Below, piece after piece: positions 45,974 to 55,073 of a DNA stretch of 64,000 nucleotides. A model generated the notes under the pieces. It saw only the letters and a list, made by a program, of their open reading frames with translations. It ran no database searches and was not told the origin of the DNA. The stretch is from Flavisolibacter longurius (GTDB lineage Bacteria; Bacteroidota; Bacteroidia; Chitinophagales; Chitinophagaceae), in the NCBI GenBank assembly GCA_013327885.1, contig JABUMY010000015.1:1-64000 (forward strand), read 5' to 3'. Each line of letters starts with the position of its first letter. Positions within the stretch are counted from its first letter, which is position 1. The translations under genes were made by a program, and so were the position numbers.

Positions 45974-47256
45974 CTTCACCCAGTTCCGTCTCAAAGGCGC
46001 TAAATTATAATGAGAAAAAGGTCCAAAAAGGCGTGGCAACATGCCTTTATGCCGGTAACTTCCTAAAAGATGCCAGTACCCTCAGTTTTGGTGAAAAGCT
46101 CCACCGCTTTAAAGCCTTACATGCGCTGAATACAAGGGCAAAAACCAACACCCTGCACATCTCCCTGAACTTTGACCCTTCCGAGTCTCTTTCCCAAGAG
46201 CGGCTGGTACAAATTGCCTCCTCTTACCTATCAAAAATTGGCTTTTCTGAGCAGCCTTACCTGGTCTATGAACACCGGGATGCCGGCCATCCACATATCC
46301 ATATTGTCACCACCAACATCCAGGAGAATGGCAGACGAATCAACACCTATAACATTGGTAAAAACCAGTCACAGAAAGCAAGAAAAGAAATAGAAGAAGC
46401 ATTTGGGCTGGTCAAGGCGAGTGGCAAGAAAACAGCGCAAAAGGGGGCAGATGACATAACTGCAACACAGAAAATCAGGTATGGCAAAACCGATACAAAA
46501 AGAGCTATCACAAACGTCTTACACTACGTTTTGCACAGCTATCACTATACGTCTCATGCCGAACTAAATGCCGTGCTAAAGCTGTATAACCTGGCTGCCG
46601 ATGCCGGAGCAGACGGTAGCCGCATTCACCGGAATAGAGGGCTTCTTTATCGGATACTTGACGAGAGAGGCTACCCCATTGGGGTTCCCATCAAAGCAAG
46701 CTCCATTTTCTTCAAACCAACGCTCCCCTATTTGGAAGTACAATTCAAAAAAGGCGAAGGAGCAAGGGAGCCGTTCAAGCAGGGCCTAAAAACAGCGATT
46801 GACTTTCAACTTTACCAAAGGCCAATTAATTTGGCGGAGTTTGTACACCGGCTCCAAGGCGAAAAAGTAACGGTCACCCTCCGAAAAAACACACAGGAGG
46901 TGGTATATGGTCTCACCTACATAGACCACCGGACAAAAGCTGTTTTCAACGGCAGCGATCTGGGAAAAAGCTACAGTGCCGCCGGCATTCAGAAGCGGAT
47001 CCTGGAGGAGACCCAAAAGTCTGAATACAAGGGAGCCGACCTCCTTCAGAAAACCTCCCCCGCTTCTCTCCCGCTCACTGGCAAAGACTTGGGAAAGCAA
47101 TCCACAGAAAAATTGGCTACTGAGCAGGAGAAGTCAAACACCGAAAGCCGTTCTTCCGACCTACTCCATCAGCTCCTGAAAACGGAAAAAGAGATGGAGA
47201 ACGTACCCTATGAGTTCAGGAAAAAGAAGAGGCCTGGCGGAGGACTTCAATTATAA
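45958..47256 (+). CDS. mobB: Relaxase / mobilisation nuclease
   Basis: 432 aa. The N-terminal relaxase domain (about 1-150) shows LHISLNFDPSESL and the metal-binding HPHIHIV motif, with an EHRDAGHPH context typical of Bacteroidota MOBP-type relaxases. The C-terminal half is a linker and charged tail (KKKRPGG). The relaxase nicks at the transfer origin and is carried with the DNA. It is flanked by the accessory protein and the coupling protein, so the module is complete. Confidence 0.9.
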   Translation: MVAKITSPSSVSKALNYNEKKVQKGVATCLYAGNFLKDASTLSFGEKLHRFKALHALNTRAKTNTLHISLNFDPSESLSQERLVQIASSYLSKIGFSEQPYLVYEHRDAGHPHIHIVTTNIQENGRRINTYNIGKNQSQKARKEIEEAFGLVKASGKKTAQKGADDITATQKIRYGKTDTKRAITNVLHYVLHSYHYTSHAELNAVLKLYNLAADAGADGSRIHRNRGLLYRILDERGYPIGVPIKASSIFFKPTLPYLEVQFKKGEGAREPFKQGLKTAIDFQLYQRPINLAEFVHRLQGEKVTVTLRKNTQEVVYGLTYIDHRTKAVFNGSDLGKSYSAAGIQKRILEETQKSEYKGADLLQKTSPASLPLTGKDLGKQSTEKLATEQEKSNTESRSSDLLHQLLKTEKEMENVPYEFRKKKRPGGGLQL

Positions 47257-47273
47257 ACACAACACCTTTTATT

Positions 47274-49235
47274 ATGCCTACAGGAACCGGAGAAAACGAA
47301 AACGGATTAAAAAAGATTATTGATTTTACACGGCTGTGGGGCCTTATTATCCTGCTGCTTCACCTTTACTACGAGTGCTACGGCGCTTTTCACCAGTGGG
47401 CACTCACCAGTGAACTGTCCGACCAATTACTCGGGAATATTAGCCGCACAGGCTTATTTAGATCCATCTATTTCCCAAAAGCGATGTCACTTGCCTTGCT
47501 TCTAATTTCATTAATTGGTGTAAAAGGAAAAAAGACAGAGATGATACAAAAATCTTCCGTCATTACGCATCTTGCCCTCGGCTGTTTCTTGTACTGGTGC
47601 AGTCCTATCCTGCTGAAAATTTCCGGAAAAGCCGAGACGATTGCTGTTCTGTACATGGCAGTAACCGGAACAGGTTTTCTGCTGGTGTTAACCGGTGGAA
47701 CCCGGCTCTCCCGGCTTATTCAATTACAGTTAGGAAAGGACATTTTTAACGAGCTCAATGAAACCTTTCCTCAGGAAGAGCGGCTGCTCCAAAATGAGTA
47801 TTCCATCAACCTCCCGGCGCAGTACAACCTGAAAGGAAAAGTACGCCGGAGTTGGATCAATGTGATCAATCCATTTCGGGGGCTGCTGGTGACCGGCACA
47901 CCCGGTTCCGGTAAGTCTTACTTTGTCATTCAGCATGTGATCCGGCAGCACATTCAAAAAGGATTCGCCATGCTGGTTTATGACTTTAAATATGATGACC
48001 TGTCCAGGATTGCCTACAACACTTTGAAGAAAAATCTGAACGCTTACAAAGTGGCGCCGGCCTTTTACGTCATCAATTTTGATGACCTTTCCCGTTCCCA
48101 CCGCTGCAATCCACTGGACCCTTCCACCATGTTTGACATAACTGATGCCACCGAATCTTCCCGGTCAATTCTTTTGGGGCTAAATAAGGAGTGGATCACC
48201 AAACAAGGGGACTTTTTCGTAGAGTCGCCGATCAACTTTCTGACCGCCATTATCTGGTTCCTGAAAAAGTACAAAGAAGGCAGGTTTTGCACCCTACCGC
48301 ACGTCATTGAACTGATGCAGGTAGCATATGAAAAGCTCTTCCCGGTACTCCGGACGGAAAAAGAAATTGAAGTGCTCATTAACCCATTCATCTCCGCCTA
48401 CCAGAACAAAGCTATGGAGCAACTGGAAGGTCAGATTGCTTCTGCCAAGATTGGCATGGCACGCCTCTCCTCCCCACAGCTTTACTGGGTCATGAGCGGC
48501 AGTGACTTTACCCTTGATATCAACAATCCGGAGGCCCCCAAGCTGCTTTGCCTGGCCAACAATCCGCAAAAGCAGCAGGTTTTTGGGGCTGTGTTATCGC
48601 TTTATGTGAACCGGATCATTAAGCTGGTAAACAAAAAAGGGCAGCACAAATGCAGCCTAGTATTCGATGAATTCCCCACCATTTTCATCAACGGGATTGA
48701 TAGCCTGATCGCCACAGCCCGATCCAATAGAGTGGCCACTTGTTTGGGGCTGCAGGACTTCAGCCAGCTCAAAAAAGATTATGGAACAGAGGAGGCAGCG
48801 GTTATCATGAACATTGCAGGAAACATCATTTCTGGACAGGTAATGGGCGATACGGCCAAGCAGTTGTCGGAACGGTTTGGCAAGATTGTACAGGTGAAAG
48901 AAAGTGTCTCCATCAACCGGACTGATACATCAATTAGCAAATCCAGTCAACTTGACTTCGCCGTTCCGGCTTCCAAAATTGCAGGCCTTTCATCCGGAGA
49001 ATTTGTGGGTATGGTGGCTGATGATCCAGACCAGCAGGTCAAATTGAAAGCTTTTCATGCCACGCTTATCCAGGATCACGCACAATTACAAAAGGAACAT
49101 GTCCATGATACTAAGATACCGGTAGTGAAGATGGTTTCGGAGACGGAGCTGATGAAAAATTACAACCAAATTAGAAAAAACATCAAAGAAATCATTGAAA
49201 CTGAGATAGAAATTTTGATGAATACCATTGGCTAG
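47274..49235 (+). CDS. VirD4/TraG-like coupling protein
   Basis: 653 aa. Three to four N-terminal membrane segments (about 15-150) are followed by an ATPase domain with Walker A GTPGSGKSYF near residue 212 and Walker B LVFDEFPTIF near 463, then ATARSNRVATCLGLQDFSQL, the TraD/TraG sensor region. It would bring the relaxase-DNA complex to a helper secretion channel. It is the last mob gene. No mating-pair genes follow, consistent with a mobilisable rather than self-transmissible element. Confidence 0.9.
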   Translation: MPTGTGENENGLKKIIDFTRLWGLIILLLHLYYECYGAFHQWALTSELSDQLLGNISRTGLFRSIYFPKAMSLALLLISLIGVKGKKTEMIQKSSVITHLALGCFLYWCSPILLKISGKAETIAVLYMAVTGTGFLLVLTGGTRLSRLIQLQLGKDIFNELNETFPQEERLLQNEYSINLPAQYNLKGKVRRSWINVINPFRGLLVTGTPGSGKSYFVIQHVIRQHIQKGFAMLVYDFKYDDLSRIAYNTLKKNLNAYKVAPAFYVINFDDLSRSHRCNPLDPSTMFDITDATESSRSILLGLNKEWITKQGDFFVESPINFLTAIIWFLKKYKEGRFCTLPHVIELMQVAYEKLFPVLRTEKEIEVLINPFISAYQNKAMEQLEGQIASAKIGMARLSSPQLYWVMSGSDFTLDINNPEAPKLLCLANNPQKQQVFGAVLSLYVNRIIKLVNKKGQHKCSLVFDEFPTIFINGIDSLIATARSNRVATCLGLQDFSQLKKDYGTEEAAVIMNIAGNIISGQVMGDTAKQLSERFGKIVQVKESVSINRTDTSISKSSQLDFAVPASKIAGLSSGEFVGMVADDPDQQVKLKAFHATLIQDHAQLQKEHVHDTKIPVVKMVSETELMKNYNQIRKNIKEIIETEIEILMNTIG

Positions 49236-49272
49236 CACCACATAATATTCACTACAATAAATGGGACCAAAA

Positions 49273-49323
49273 GTTCAAGCCCTCACGATACACATGAGGT
49301 GTTTCAAAACCAATCAATCCCTT
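49273..49323 (+). repeat. Imperfect direct repeat, right copy
   Basis: Counterpart of 39731-39782, running from GTTCAAGCCCTCACGA to CAATCAATCCCTT. One base shorter than the left copy, with 21 of 23 matches in the last part. Confidence 0.5.
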
Positions 49324-49472
49324 AAATAGCAAAATCTAGCAATTAGACCAAAATTTGCGCAGTCTTATATGTTTATCACTAAGTTGGAGAAACCAAATTC
49401 TTATGTTGGAAGCTATCTCTCGAGCGGCCGGCGCTGGGAATTATATCAACAATTTCTTGCTTGAACAACGCA

Positions 49473-49655
49473 TCAACTTTGCGCTAATTTCTGTGTGCTT
49501 TTTATAGCATCTCCTTGCCAATTTAAAAAAGTGCTCTGCCCAGAAAAACCAGACCATTTCAGTCTTCCCTTTTCTGCCGCATTTTTCAAGGCTGGAGCGA
49601 CCACAGACTCATCTAAATGGCATTCCCGAATATCTTTATATGGATTTACATTTTT
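49473..49655 (-). pseudogene. Start-less coding remnant after the 314-aa gene
   Basis: An open frame without a usable start codon reads VNPYKDIRECHLDES, APALKNAAEKGRLKWSGF and FLNWQGDAIKSTQKLAQS before a TGA at 49473. The residue pattern is protein-like. It follows the 314-aa gene on the same strand, so it may be the tail of a lost fourth gene of the operon. No family is recognised. Confidence 0.35.
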
Positions 49656-49672
49656 AAACTAGGGCAAGCATG

Positions 49673-50617
49673 CTATTGAATTTTTGAGCCTACATAGCCG
49701 ATGATTATAATATTTTGATTCTCGAATGCAACAAAGTGGATTCTGCCAGCACCAGGTGTAAACCTCGAATGCCAGGTAAACAGCCTGTCATGTCCATCTG
49801 GACAGCGGAATGTTAATTGCGCACCATACTTTTTAATCCTTGAGTCTGATTCTGGACTAGTCAAAGTTCGAAAATGTTCAGGAGTAATTGGCGTTCCATT
49901 CATAGCAGAGGCCACGCTTTGAAGATCAAAGAGACGAGCTATAATGGTTTGAAATCCCATTGTGTTTGCATTATATGCCGCCAGTTGTCCTCTTACATTC
50001 TCACAAAAAATTAGGTTTGGAAACAGTGTCTCACGGGTTTCCCACATTTGGCGGCCGCTCTCGATCGTATCTGCAATCTTCTGGGTTATAAAGCTTCTAT
50101 GCTCATCAACGTGTGCTAAACAAGAAATATGTTTGGTGTCCGACTTTTCCACTCTGCTAACGACATCTCCATGCTCATCTTCAAAAATGATCTCAATATC
50201 TATAGTATAAATTGAATCTTGCCAGTGAGGAAAATCCATACTGAAGCAAATCGTATCAAATATTTTTTTAGAAGCTAAAGCTAATCCAGTACATCTAACT
50301 CCGCCAAAAGTACAAGTAAGCGGGCTATTGGTTGTTCTTTGATATTCGTCCAAAAGATCTTCTATATTGGGAAGCGTGCCTAAGACGCTCTTGAAAAGCG
50401 TTCTCAGGTCTTCATCGGCCCTATTATCTTCGAACCAATTGTATATAGTATAATTAGGGGCCAAGCTGTGTCCATACAGTCCTTCGGGTGTCCTAATGTC
50501 TCTCACGCCATGTTCCCTTGCTTTTGTATAGCAATCTCCAAACTCTTGAAGCCGTTGAATAGCTTCAACGTCAGCATGAAATGTAGGCAAAGACAATTCA
50601 TTAAGATAAGCGATCAT
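49673..50617 (-). CDS. Unknown third protein of the DUF262 operon
   Basis: 314 aa, cytoplasmic. The C terminus (RLFTWHSRFTPGAGRIHF, then IIIIGYVGSKI) resembles the end of small RelE/HigB-like folds, where a strand with an arginine is followed by IIGYIG-type residues. The first 240 residues are unassigned. It starts 3 bp after the ATPase gene stop. As the most variable member it may be the effector of the operon, but this is inference. Confidence 0.6.
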   Translation of the reverse strand: MIAYLNELSLPTFHADVEAIQRLQEFGDCYTKAREHGVRDIRTPEGLYGHSLAPNYTIYNWFEDNRADEDLRTLFKSVLGTLPNIEDLLDEYQRTTNSPLTCTFGGVRCTGLALASKKIFDTICFSMDFPHWQDSIYTIDIEIIFEDEHGDVVSRVEKSDTKHISCLAHVDEHRSFITQKIADTIESGRQMWETRETLFPNLIFCENVRGQLAAYNANTMGFQTIIARLFDLQSVASAMNGTPITPEHFRTLTSPESDSRIKKYGAQLTFRCPDGHDRLFTWHSRFTPGAGRIHFVAFENQNIIIIGYVGSKIQ

Positions 50618-50620
50618 ATT

Positions 50621-51721
50621 TTATAGAAGTTTCGTTAACATATGATCCCATACATCAAAAAAATGTTCTGGCCGGTGACTGAGCTTTCCTTTTGCCAGCA
50701 CCCTTATATATTCAGGATAATTAACCAGCTCCTTTTCGGTAGCGGCAGTTTTGATAAATATTATTTTAAGTGTGTCGTCATTTAAAATTCCTTGCTTGTA
50801 GCTGTAACGCAGGCTGTTTAAGATATGGTCACTATGCGACTCCACGATCAATTGTACACCATTTGCTGCGGCTAATGCTAGTAACTGGCCAATTTTTACC
50901 TGCGCAGTGGGATGCAAATGAGCCTCAGGGTTTTCAATCAGTAGTAAGTCGCCTGGCTTTGCGATTAAGGGGGCCAAAATTACCGGAAGGCTGAAAGTAA
51001 GGCCGAATCCTACCTGCAAGGCCGAAAAATTTCCTCCTTGGGTTCCTTGTATATTATAACCCAATGCCAGTCTTTGCTCATCGATGTCAGATACTCTTGC
51101 CTGTAAGTTTAATCCTAAAATATCGGAGAGCCAAGCGTTTAAATTCTGATACAAAGATGTTGAAGCCTGACTGCCGTGTTTTAAACCGGAGATGCCGAGT
51201 TGTTCATTACTTGTGATCGCGTTTAAGAGATAGCTAGGGGCTAGTTCTCCCTGAACTCCAATCTTCGTATTGAAAGGTCGGGTACTTTGTTTCGAATATT
51301 CTTTTCTCGGACCGAATCGTTCAGCATCCAAGTAAATAAAGTTGCGTTGAAACAGGGAAAAGTCCGAATAGCTGTCACCTTCATATTGAACATCAAGTAT
51401 TGTGCTGCCCGAATCAATTGCATTGACAATCCATCTATACGTTTTTTTGCCTTCAGTTATGCAAATCTCTACTTTACGTTCTTCCGCTTTTTCATAACAA
51501 AGACTTCCTGCGGTTTCAAGATTTACATAATCTCCATCGAGTATCACTTGATCTTTAGCTGTTAAAAAGTTAGAATCATAGCTCTGTTTAAGTAATAACA
51601 AAGACTGGATAATACTCGACTTGCCCATACCATTGATTCCTGTTACTAATGTAAAAGGAGCCAGGTCAAAGTTCTCGTCCTTAAAGACCTTAAAATTTTT
51701 TAAGGCTATATTAGTCATCAT
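50621..51721 (-). CDS. AAA ATPase of the DUF3696 / SMC-like type
   Basis: 366 aa. Walker A GINGMGKSSI (residues 30-39) occurs in the typical context IALKNFKVFKDENF, with IENPEAHLHPTAQ as Walker B and VESHSDHILNSLR downstream, as in RecF/OLD-like ATPases with a DUF3696 tail. The ATG overlaps the DUF262 stop by 4 bp (ATGA), so translation is coupled. Such ATPases act as sensors or DNA-bound regulators in defence modules. Its partner set here is DUF262 upstream and the unknown 314-aa protein downstream. Confidence 0.85.
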   Translation of the reverse strand: MMTNIALKNFKVFKDENFDLAPFTLVTGINGMGKSSIIQSLLLLKQSYDSNFLTAKDQVILDGDYVNLETAGSLCYEKAEERKVEICITEGKKTYRWIVNAIDSGSTILDVQYEGDSYSDFSLFQRNFIYLDAERFGPRKEYSKQSTRPFNTKIGVQGELAPSYLLNAITSNEQLGISGLKHGSQASTSLYQNLNAWLSDILGLNLQARVSDIDEQRLALGYNIQGTQGGNFSALQVGFGLTFSLPVILAPLIAKPGDLLLIENPEAHLHPTAQVKIGQLLALAAANGVQLIVESHSDHILNSLRYSYKQGILNDDTLKIIFIKTAATEKELVNYPEYIRVLAKGKLSHRPEHFFDVWDHMLTKLL

Positions 51722-52920
51722 TCAACAAACGATTTAATAAATTCTGACAATACTTCTATCCTGTTTTTTACAGCTGTTTTTGATCCAGTCGTATCGTTAA
51801 TAGCCCTGTATAACAACTCGTCACTTTCCATTTTCCGACGATACTTTGGAATAAATTCTTTCCTATGATTGACAATTATCGAAAAAGAACTTTCCCTCAA
51901 TTCAACCAAGTTCCACGACAGTGTATCAAATACAGCCTTGTTCGGCAGCCTGCCCCAATCTTCGTTGCCTTTTGGGCGATAAAAGGCATGCTCTCCGAAA
52001 ATCTTATGAGCCCTATCCATTGATTTGACAAACAGGTTCTCAATCTCATTTAACTCATAAGGCTCCCGATAATAGAGATCATTCATAGCTTCTGATAAAA
52101 AGAAGTCCATTTTACCATTGTACTCTTTATAGTCGAAGACTTGAAAAGCTATAAAACGATTTGCATACTCGCGGTCCACCATTCTTCTGGAAGAAACTTT
52201 CGAATTTGTTGCTTTTAAAAATTCTTTCTTTCCAGCTAGGGTTTTTGTGAACTCAGCCGGAACACCAGGGAAAAAGGCATTCCTGATTTCCTGTCCATTG
52301 AGTTGCAACCCTCCCGTATTTATCCTTTTAAAAATGTTATGCTTTACATTGTTTGGGGTACCGGGATTAATTACATACGCTACAATTTTGGCATCTAAGA
52401 TGCGTTGCTTCAAATAGCTGGGAAATTTCAGGTCATTGAAATTTTTGCCGCCACATTCCTTTTGCAGATACTCAAGACTGGTTAGTTTAAATTCATCCCG
52501 CAAAAAGCTTCTGATGGTATGAAGCCTTTGCAAACCATCTACAACCCGCCAGGGTTTCTGACTGCCATCAAAATAAAATGCAGGAATCGGGATCCTGATC
52601 ATTAATGACTCGATAAATCTGCTTTTTTGAACAACATTCCATAATCCCGCATTTCGCTGCAGGTCGTCTTGATCATCAATATCAATTTCAACAATATCGC
52701 CTTCACCTTCATCTGATTCATCCCCGAACAGATTAACCTGAACACCTTTCTCTTTGAGCCAAAACTTTGTTTCTTCAAATTGTTTATCGAAAATGTCCAG
52801 GGCCTCCATTCTCAACATTTCAACAATATCAAAAACACGGAAGTATTGCAAACGAATATTGACATCGTCCGGGTTATAAAGTAATTCCGCCTTTTCTCTA
52901 AAGTTCGATTTCTGAATCAT
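51718..52920 (-). CDS. DUF262 (ParB-like) protein
   Basis: 400 aa. The DGQQR-type motif appears as WRVVDGLQRLHTI, after IPIPAFYFDG, the standard DUF262 context. FKRINTGGLQLNGQEIRNAFF follows. DUF262 domains hydrolyse nucleotides in GmrS/SspE/BrxU-type restriction proteins. This one lacks a DUF1524 HNH half, so it probably works with the neighbouring ATPase. Its ATG overlaps by one base the stop of an upstream frame that looks like a gene remnant. Confidence 0.85.
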   Translation of the reverse strand: MIQKSNFREKAELLYNPDDVNIRLQYFRVFDIVEMLRMEALDIFDKQFEETKFWLKEKGVQVNLFGDESDEGEGDIVEIDIDDQDDLQRNAGLWNVVQKSRFIESLMIRIPIPAFYFDGSQKPWRVVDGLQRLHTIRSFLRDEFKLTSLEYLQKECGGKNFNDLKFPSYLKQRILDAKIVAYVINPGTPNNVKHNIFKRINTGGLQLNGQEIRNAFFPGVPAEFTKTLAGKKEFLKATNSKVSSRRMVDREYANRFIAFQVFDYKEYNGKMDFFLSEAMNDLYYREPYELNEIENLFVKSMDRAHKIFGEHAFYRPKGNEDWGRLPNKAVFDTLSWNLVELRESSFSIIVNHRKEFIPKYRRKMESDELLYRAINDTTGSKTAVKNRIEVLSEFIKSFVE

Positions 52921-53039
52921 TACTTAAACATTTGCATTTTTTCTGCAATTACAACACCCAAGTTTTTACTTTTCCTTATTAAGCCGTCTTCATTGATGAG
53001 CAGGCAATTTACCTCCTTTTGACTTTCGCTACCCTTTAG
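52920..53039 (-). pseudogene. C-terminal remnant of a gene upstream of DUF262
   Basis: The frame reads GSESQKEVNCLLINEDG and IRKSKNLGVVIAEKMQMFK, ending TAA in a TAATG overlap with the DUF262 start. There is no start codon and the frame closes upstream at 53045, so only the tail survives. The precise stop-start overlap suggests it once belonged to the same operon. Confidence 0.4.
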
Positions 53040-53182
53040 AAATTATTCATCCGACGGTGTGACGTCTCAATCGATGTTACTTTCTGGAGATGCTGCCACT
53101 TTAATAATGTATTGCATTAGTTGCCGCCGACTACCACTTATTTACAAAGCAACGGCCCTGTGAACCACCTTTCAATCAAAAT

Positions 53183-53530
53183 TTATTTGCTTCTCGGCCG
53201 CTTTTTCTCTTCAATAATTTTCTCATCGAATGGTTCTAGAGTTTGTTTATTACTTCTTTGATAAGAATGAACTAGTCGAAAAGCTTACGGTTTCAATCTT
53301 AAGCCGACTTTAACTAGATTATTTAGGTCACCAAAATCAATCTGTGTATAGCCATTTAATTGTATCCTGCCAATATAGAATTTAGTGAACACATCTCTAT
53401 CGAAACATTTTAATAATGTATTAAATGCTGACTCTCTTACCATTTCAAGTAAGTTAGATACATAAACCTTGATGTGTGCCAGTTTTATGGACAGTGAACT
53501 TACTTGGTCAAAGAATAAAAGTAGTGGTTT
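53183..53530 (-). pseudogene. Degenerate gene with in-frame stop next to the integrase
   Basis: One frame reads FFDQVSSLSIKLAHIKVYV, FNTLLKCFDRDVFTKFYIG and NLVKVGLRLKP, meets a TAA at 53285, and goes on in the same frame as SYQRSNKQTLEPFDEKIIEE to a second stop at 53183. No start codon lies at its upstream end; the first ATG is internal at 53443. The pattern is protein-like. The family is unknown. Together with the fragment at 52920 it shows that the 680-bp gap before the integrase is gene debris. Confidence 0.4.
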
Positions 53531-53600
53531 TCATTGTTCATTGGACTTTAGTAGTTCGAGATGGAATGTTTTTGTCTGGAAATTTTACTTCTTTCCGGGG

Positions 53601-54824
53601 TTAGCTTACCTGTTGTAACTTTCGTCTTAGAGCCGCCATGTCATCGCTCACCTTCTTGTCCAAGATCTTGGCGTAGTGCTGCGTGGTCCGGAGGTTTCGA
53701 TGCCCCAGCATCTTGGAAACCGTTTCGATCGGCACCCCATTGCCCAGCGTGACGGTGGTGGCAAAGGTGTGGCGGGCAATATGAAACGTAAAGCTCTTCG
53801 CAATACCACAAGCATCAGCAATTTCTTTCAGATAAGAATTCATCTTTTGGTTACTTAACACCGGCAATAACTTCTCTCCTTTGTCACACTGTGGATGGTC
53901 GCTGTACCGATGGAGCAGTTCCAGGGTTGTCGGCAGCAGGGGTATTCGAGAAGGCGCTTCTGTCTTTTCCCGGCTGGTGAAAATCCATTTGCCACCATCA
54001 ATGCCGATTTGGATCTCATTTCGCTTTAACTTTTTTACGTCGGCATACGCCAATCCTGTAAAACAGCAAAAGATAAAAATGTCTCTCACCAAAGACAGCC
54101 TTTCAATACCGAACTCCTTATCCATGATCGTTTGCAGCTCGGTCGCGGTCAACGCCACCCGGTCCACTTCCCGCTTGGTCATTTTAAACCCAGCAAAAGG
54201 ATCTTTCGGGAGCCATCCATTCCGGATACATCGGTTCACAATTTTCCGGAAATTGGCGATGTACTTGATCGCTGTATTGTGGCCGCAATTCCGTTCGCTT
54301 TTCAGCCAGAACTCGTAGTCGGAGACGAACTCAAAATCCAGTTTCTGAATCGGCATGTCCTCCACCCCATATTTCCATTTCATGAAGGTAGCCGTGTGCC
54401 GGATGGACGTTTGATAGCGTTCCAGGGTACCGGCTGAAAACTCTTTTCCTACGAGGGCGGCCATTTGTTCGTTGTGTTGCCGGAAGACCTCTAGCACACT
54501 TCGTGTTTTTTCCTCCTTTCCGATGAGCAGGTTTTTGATGGCCATTGGGGTAACGGTTTGCCCCTGCTCGATCAGCTGGAGCCGGGCCTCGAATACCTTC
54601 ATCCGGAAGGTATTGATATGGTGGTTCAGCTCTTTTGCCTCTTCATTTTTACCATTGACTTTTTCTGCCTTTTTGTTCCAGGCCTTCGACTCGCATTTCC
54701 GGGAGATACACAGCTCCGCGACGGCTTTGTCGATGGTGATCCGCAGGTAAATGGGCAGCGGTCCTGCTTCGTGATTTTTGGGTTTTTTCAGGTAGAGGCG
54801 CAGGCTCAGGTTTTTTCCAATCAT
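53601..54824 (-). CDS. Tyrosine recombinase (integrase)
   Basis: 407 aa. An N-terminal arm-binding and SAM-like region (1-210) precedes the catalytic domain. The residues are visible: an arginine near GLAYADVKKL, the box FHIARHTFATT (HxxR), LGHRNLRTTQHYAKI with histidine and the nucleophilic tyrosine. It is the Bacteroides-transposon type of integrase. It lies 250 bp from the 3' end of tRNA-Ser and reads away from it, so it is probably the enzyme that placed the element there. Confidence 0.92.
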   Translation of the reverse strand: MIGKNLSLRLYLKKPKNHEAGPLPIYLRITIDKAVAELCISRKCESKAWNKKAEKVNGKNEEAKELNHHINTFRMKVFEARLQLIEQGQTVTPMAIKNLLIGKEEKTRSVLEVFRQHNEQMAALVGKEFSAGTLERYQTSIRHTATFMKWKYGVEDMPIQKLDFEFVSDYEFWLKSERNCGHNTAIKYIANFRKIVNRCIRNGWLPKDPFAGFKMTKREVDRVALTATELQTIMDKEFGIERLSLVRDIFIFCCFTGLAYADVKKLKRNEIQIGIDGGKWIFTSREKTEAPSRIPLLPTTLELLHRYSDHPQCDKGEKLLPVLSNQKMNSYLKEIADACGIAKSFTFHIARHTFATTVTLGNGVPIETVSKMLGHRNLRTTQHYAKILDKKVSDDMAALRRKLQQVS

Positions 54825-54923
54825 TTTTAGCGATTTAAAGGTGATGAAATTAGGTTCTCAGCGACTCCCTGACAAGACGTGTTCAGATATTAAACAGGTT
54901 CATTTTCAAGGCGTTATAGCCTA

Positions 54924-54963
54924 AAACGTGAGTTCAGCTCAGCCGTTCCCTGAACTCACGTTT
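54924..54963. repeat. Perfect 14-bp inverted repeat between integrase and tRNA-Ser
   Basis: AAACGTGAGTTCAG, a 12-bp loop, and CTGAACTCACGTTT. It is followed at once by a further AACTCACG. No T-tract follows. The place suggests an integrase arm-binding site or a transcription block between the core chromosome and the element. Confidence 0.6.
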
Positions 54964-55018
54964 AACTCACGAATAGAATGAGCATTTTTGCGGCTTTTTG
55001 AGTAGGTGACTAACAACA

Positions 55019-55051
55019 AAAAGCCCGCAAACAGGGCGTTTGCGGGCTTTT
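55019..55051 (-). terminator. Terminator of tRNA-Ser
   Basis: AAAAGCCCGCAAAC, loop AGGGC, GTTTGCGGGCTTTT. The fully paired 14-bp arms with A and T ends can work in both directions. It lies 22 bp after the tRNA 3' end. Confidence 0.85.
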
Positions 55052-55073
55052 GACTTCTTTTGATCTTGTTTTG

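Larger units (their letters stand above)
49236..49672. other. Intergenic region between coupling-protein gene and DUF262 triad
   Basis: 437 bp. It holds the right copy of the direct repeat (49273-49323) and a minus-strand coding remnant (49473-49655). Nothing else is recognised. Confidence 0.4.
1..55073. mobile_element. Integrative mobilisable element (left end outside window)
   Basis: A tyrosine integrase lies directly beside the 3' end of a tRNA-Ser gene, the usual geometry for elements that integrate into tRNA genes. Left of it are relaxase, accessory Mob and coupling-protein genes, RadC, SSB, pseudogenes of DUF932 and MutS-like families, a toxin-antitoxin pair and long defence operons. 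Right of the tRNA the genes are housekeeping. No VirB/Tra mating-pair genes are visible, so transfer would need a helper. I did not find a second copy of the tRNA 3' end in the window, so the other attachment site should lie beyond base 1, or the island may be composite. Confidence 0.6.

Noticed and set aside
39760-49323. GTTTCAAAA...CAATCCCTT segments as CRISPR repeats
   Set aside because: Only two copies 9.5 kb apart, no spacer array and no cas genes; treated as a direct-repeat pair instead.
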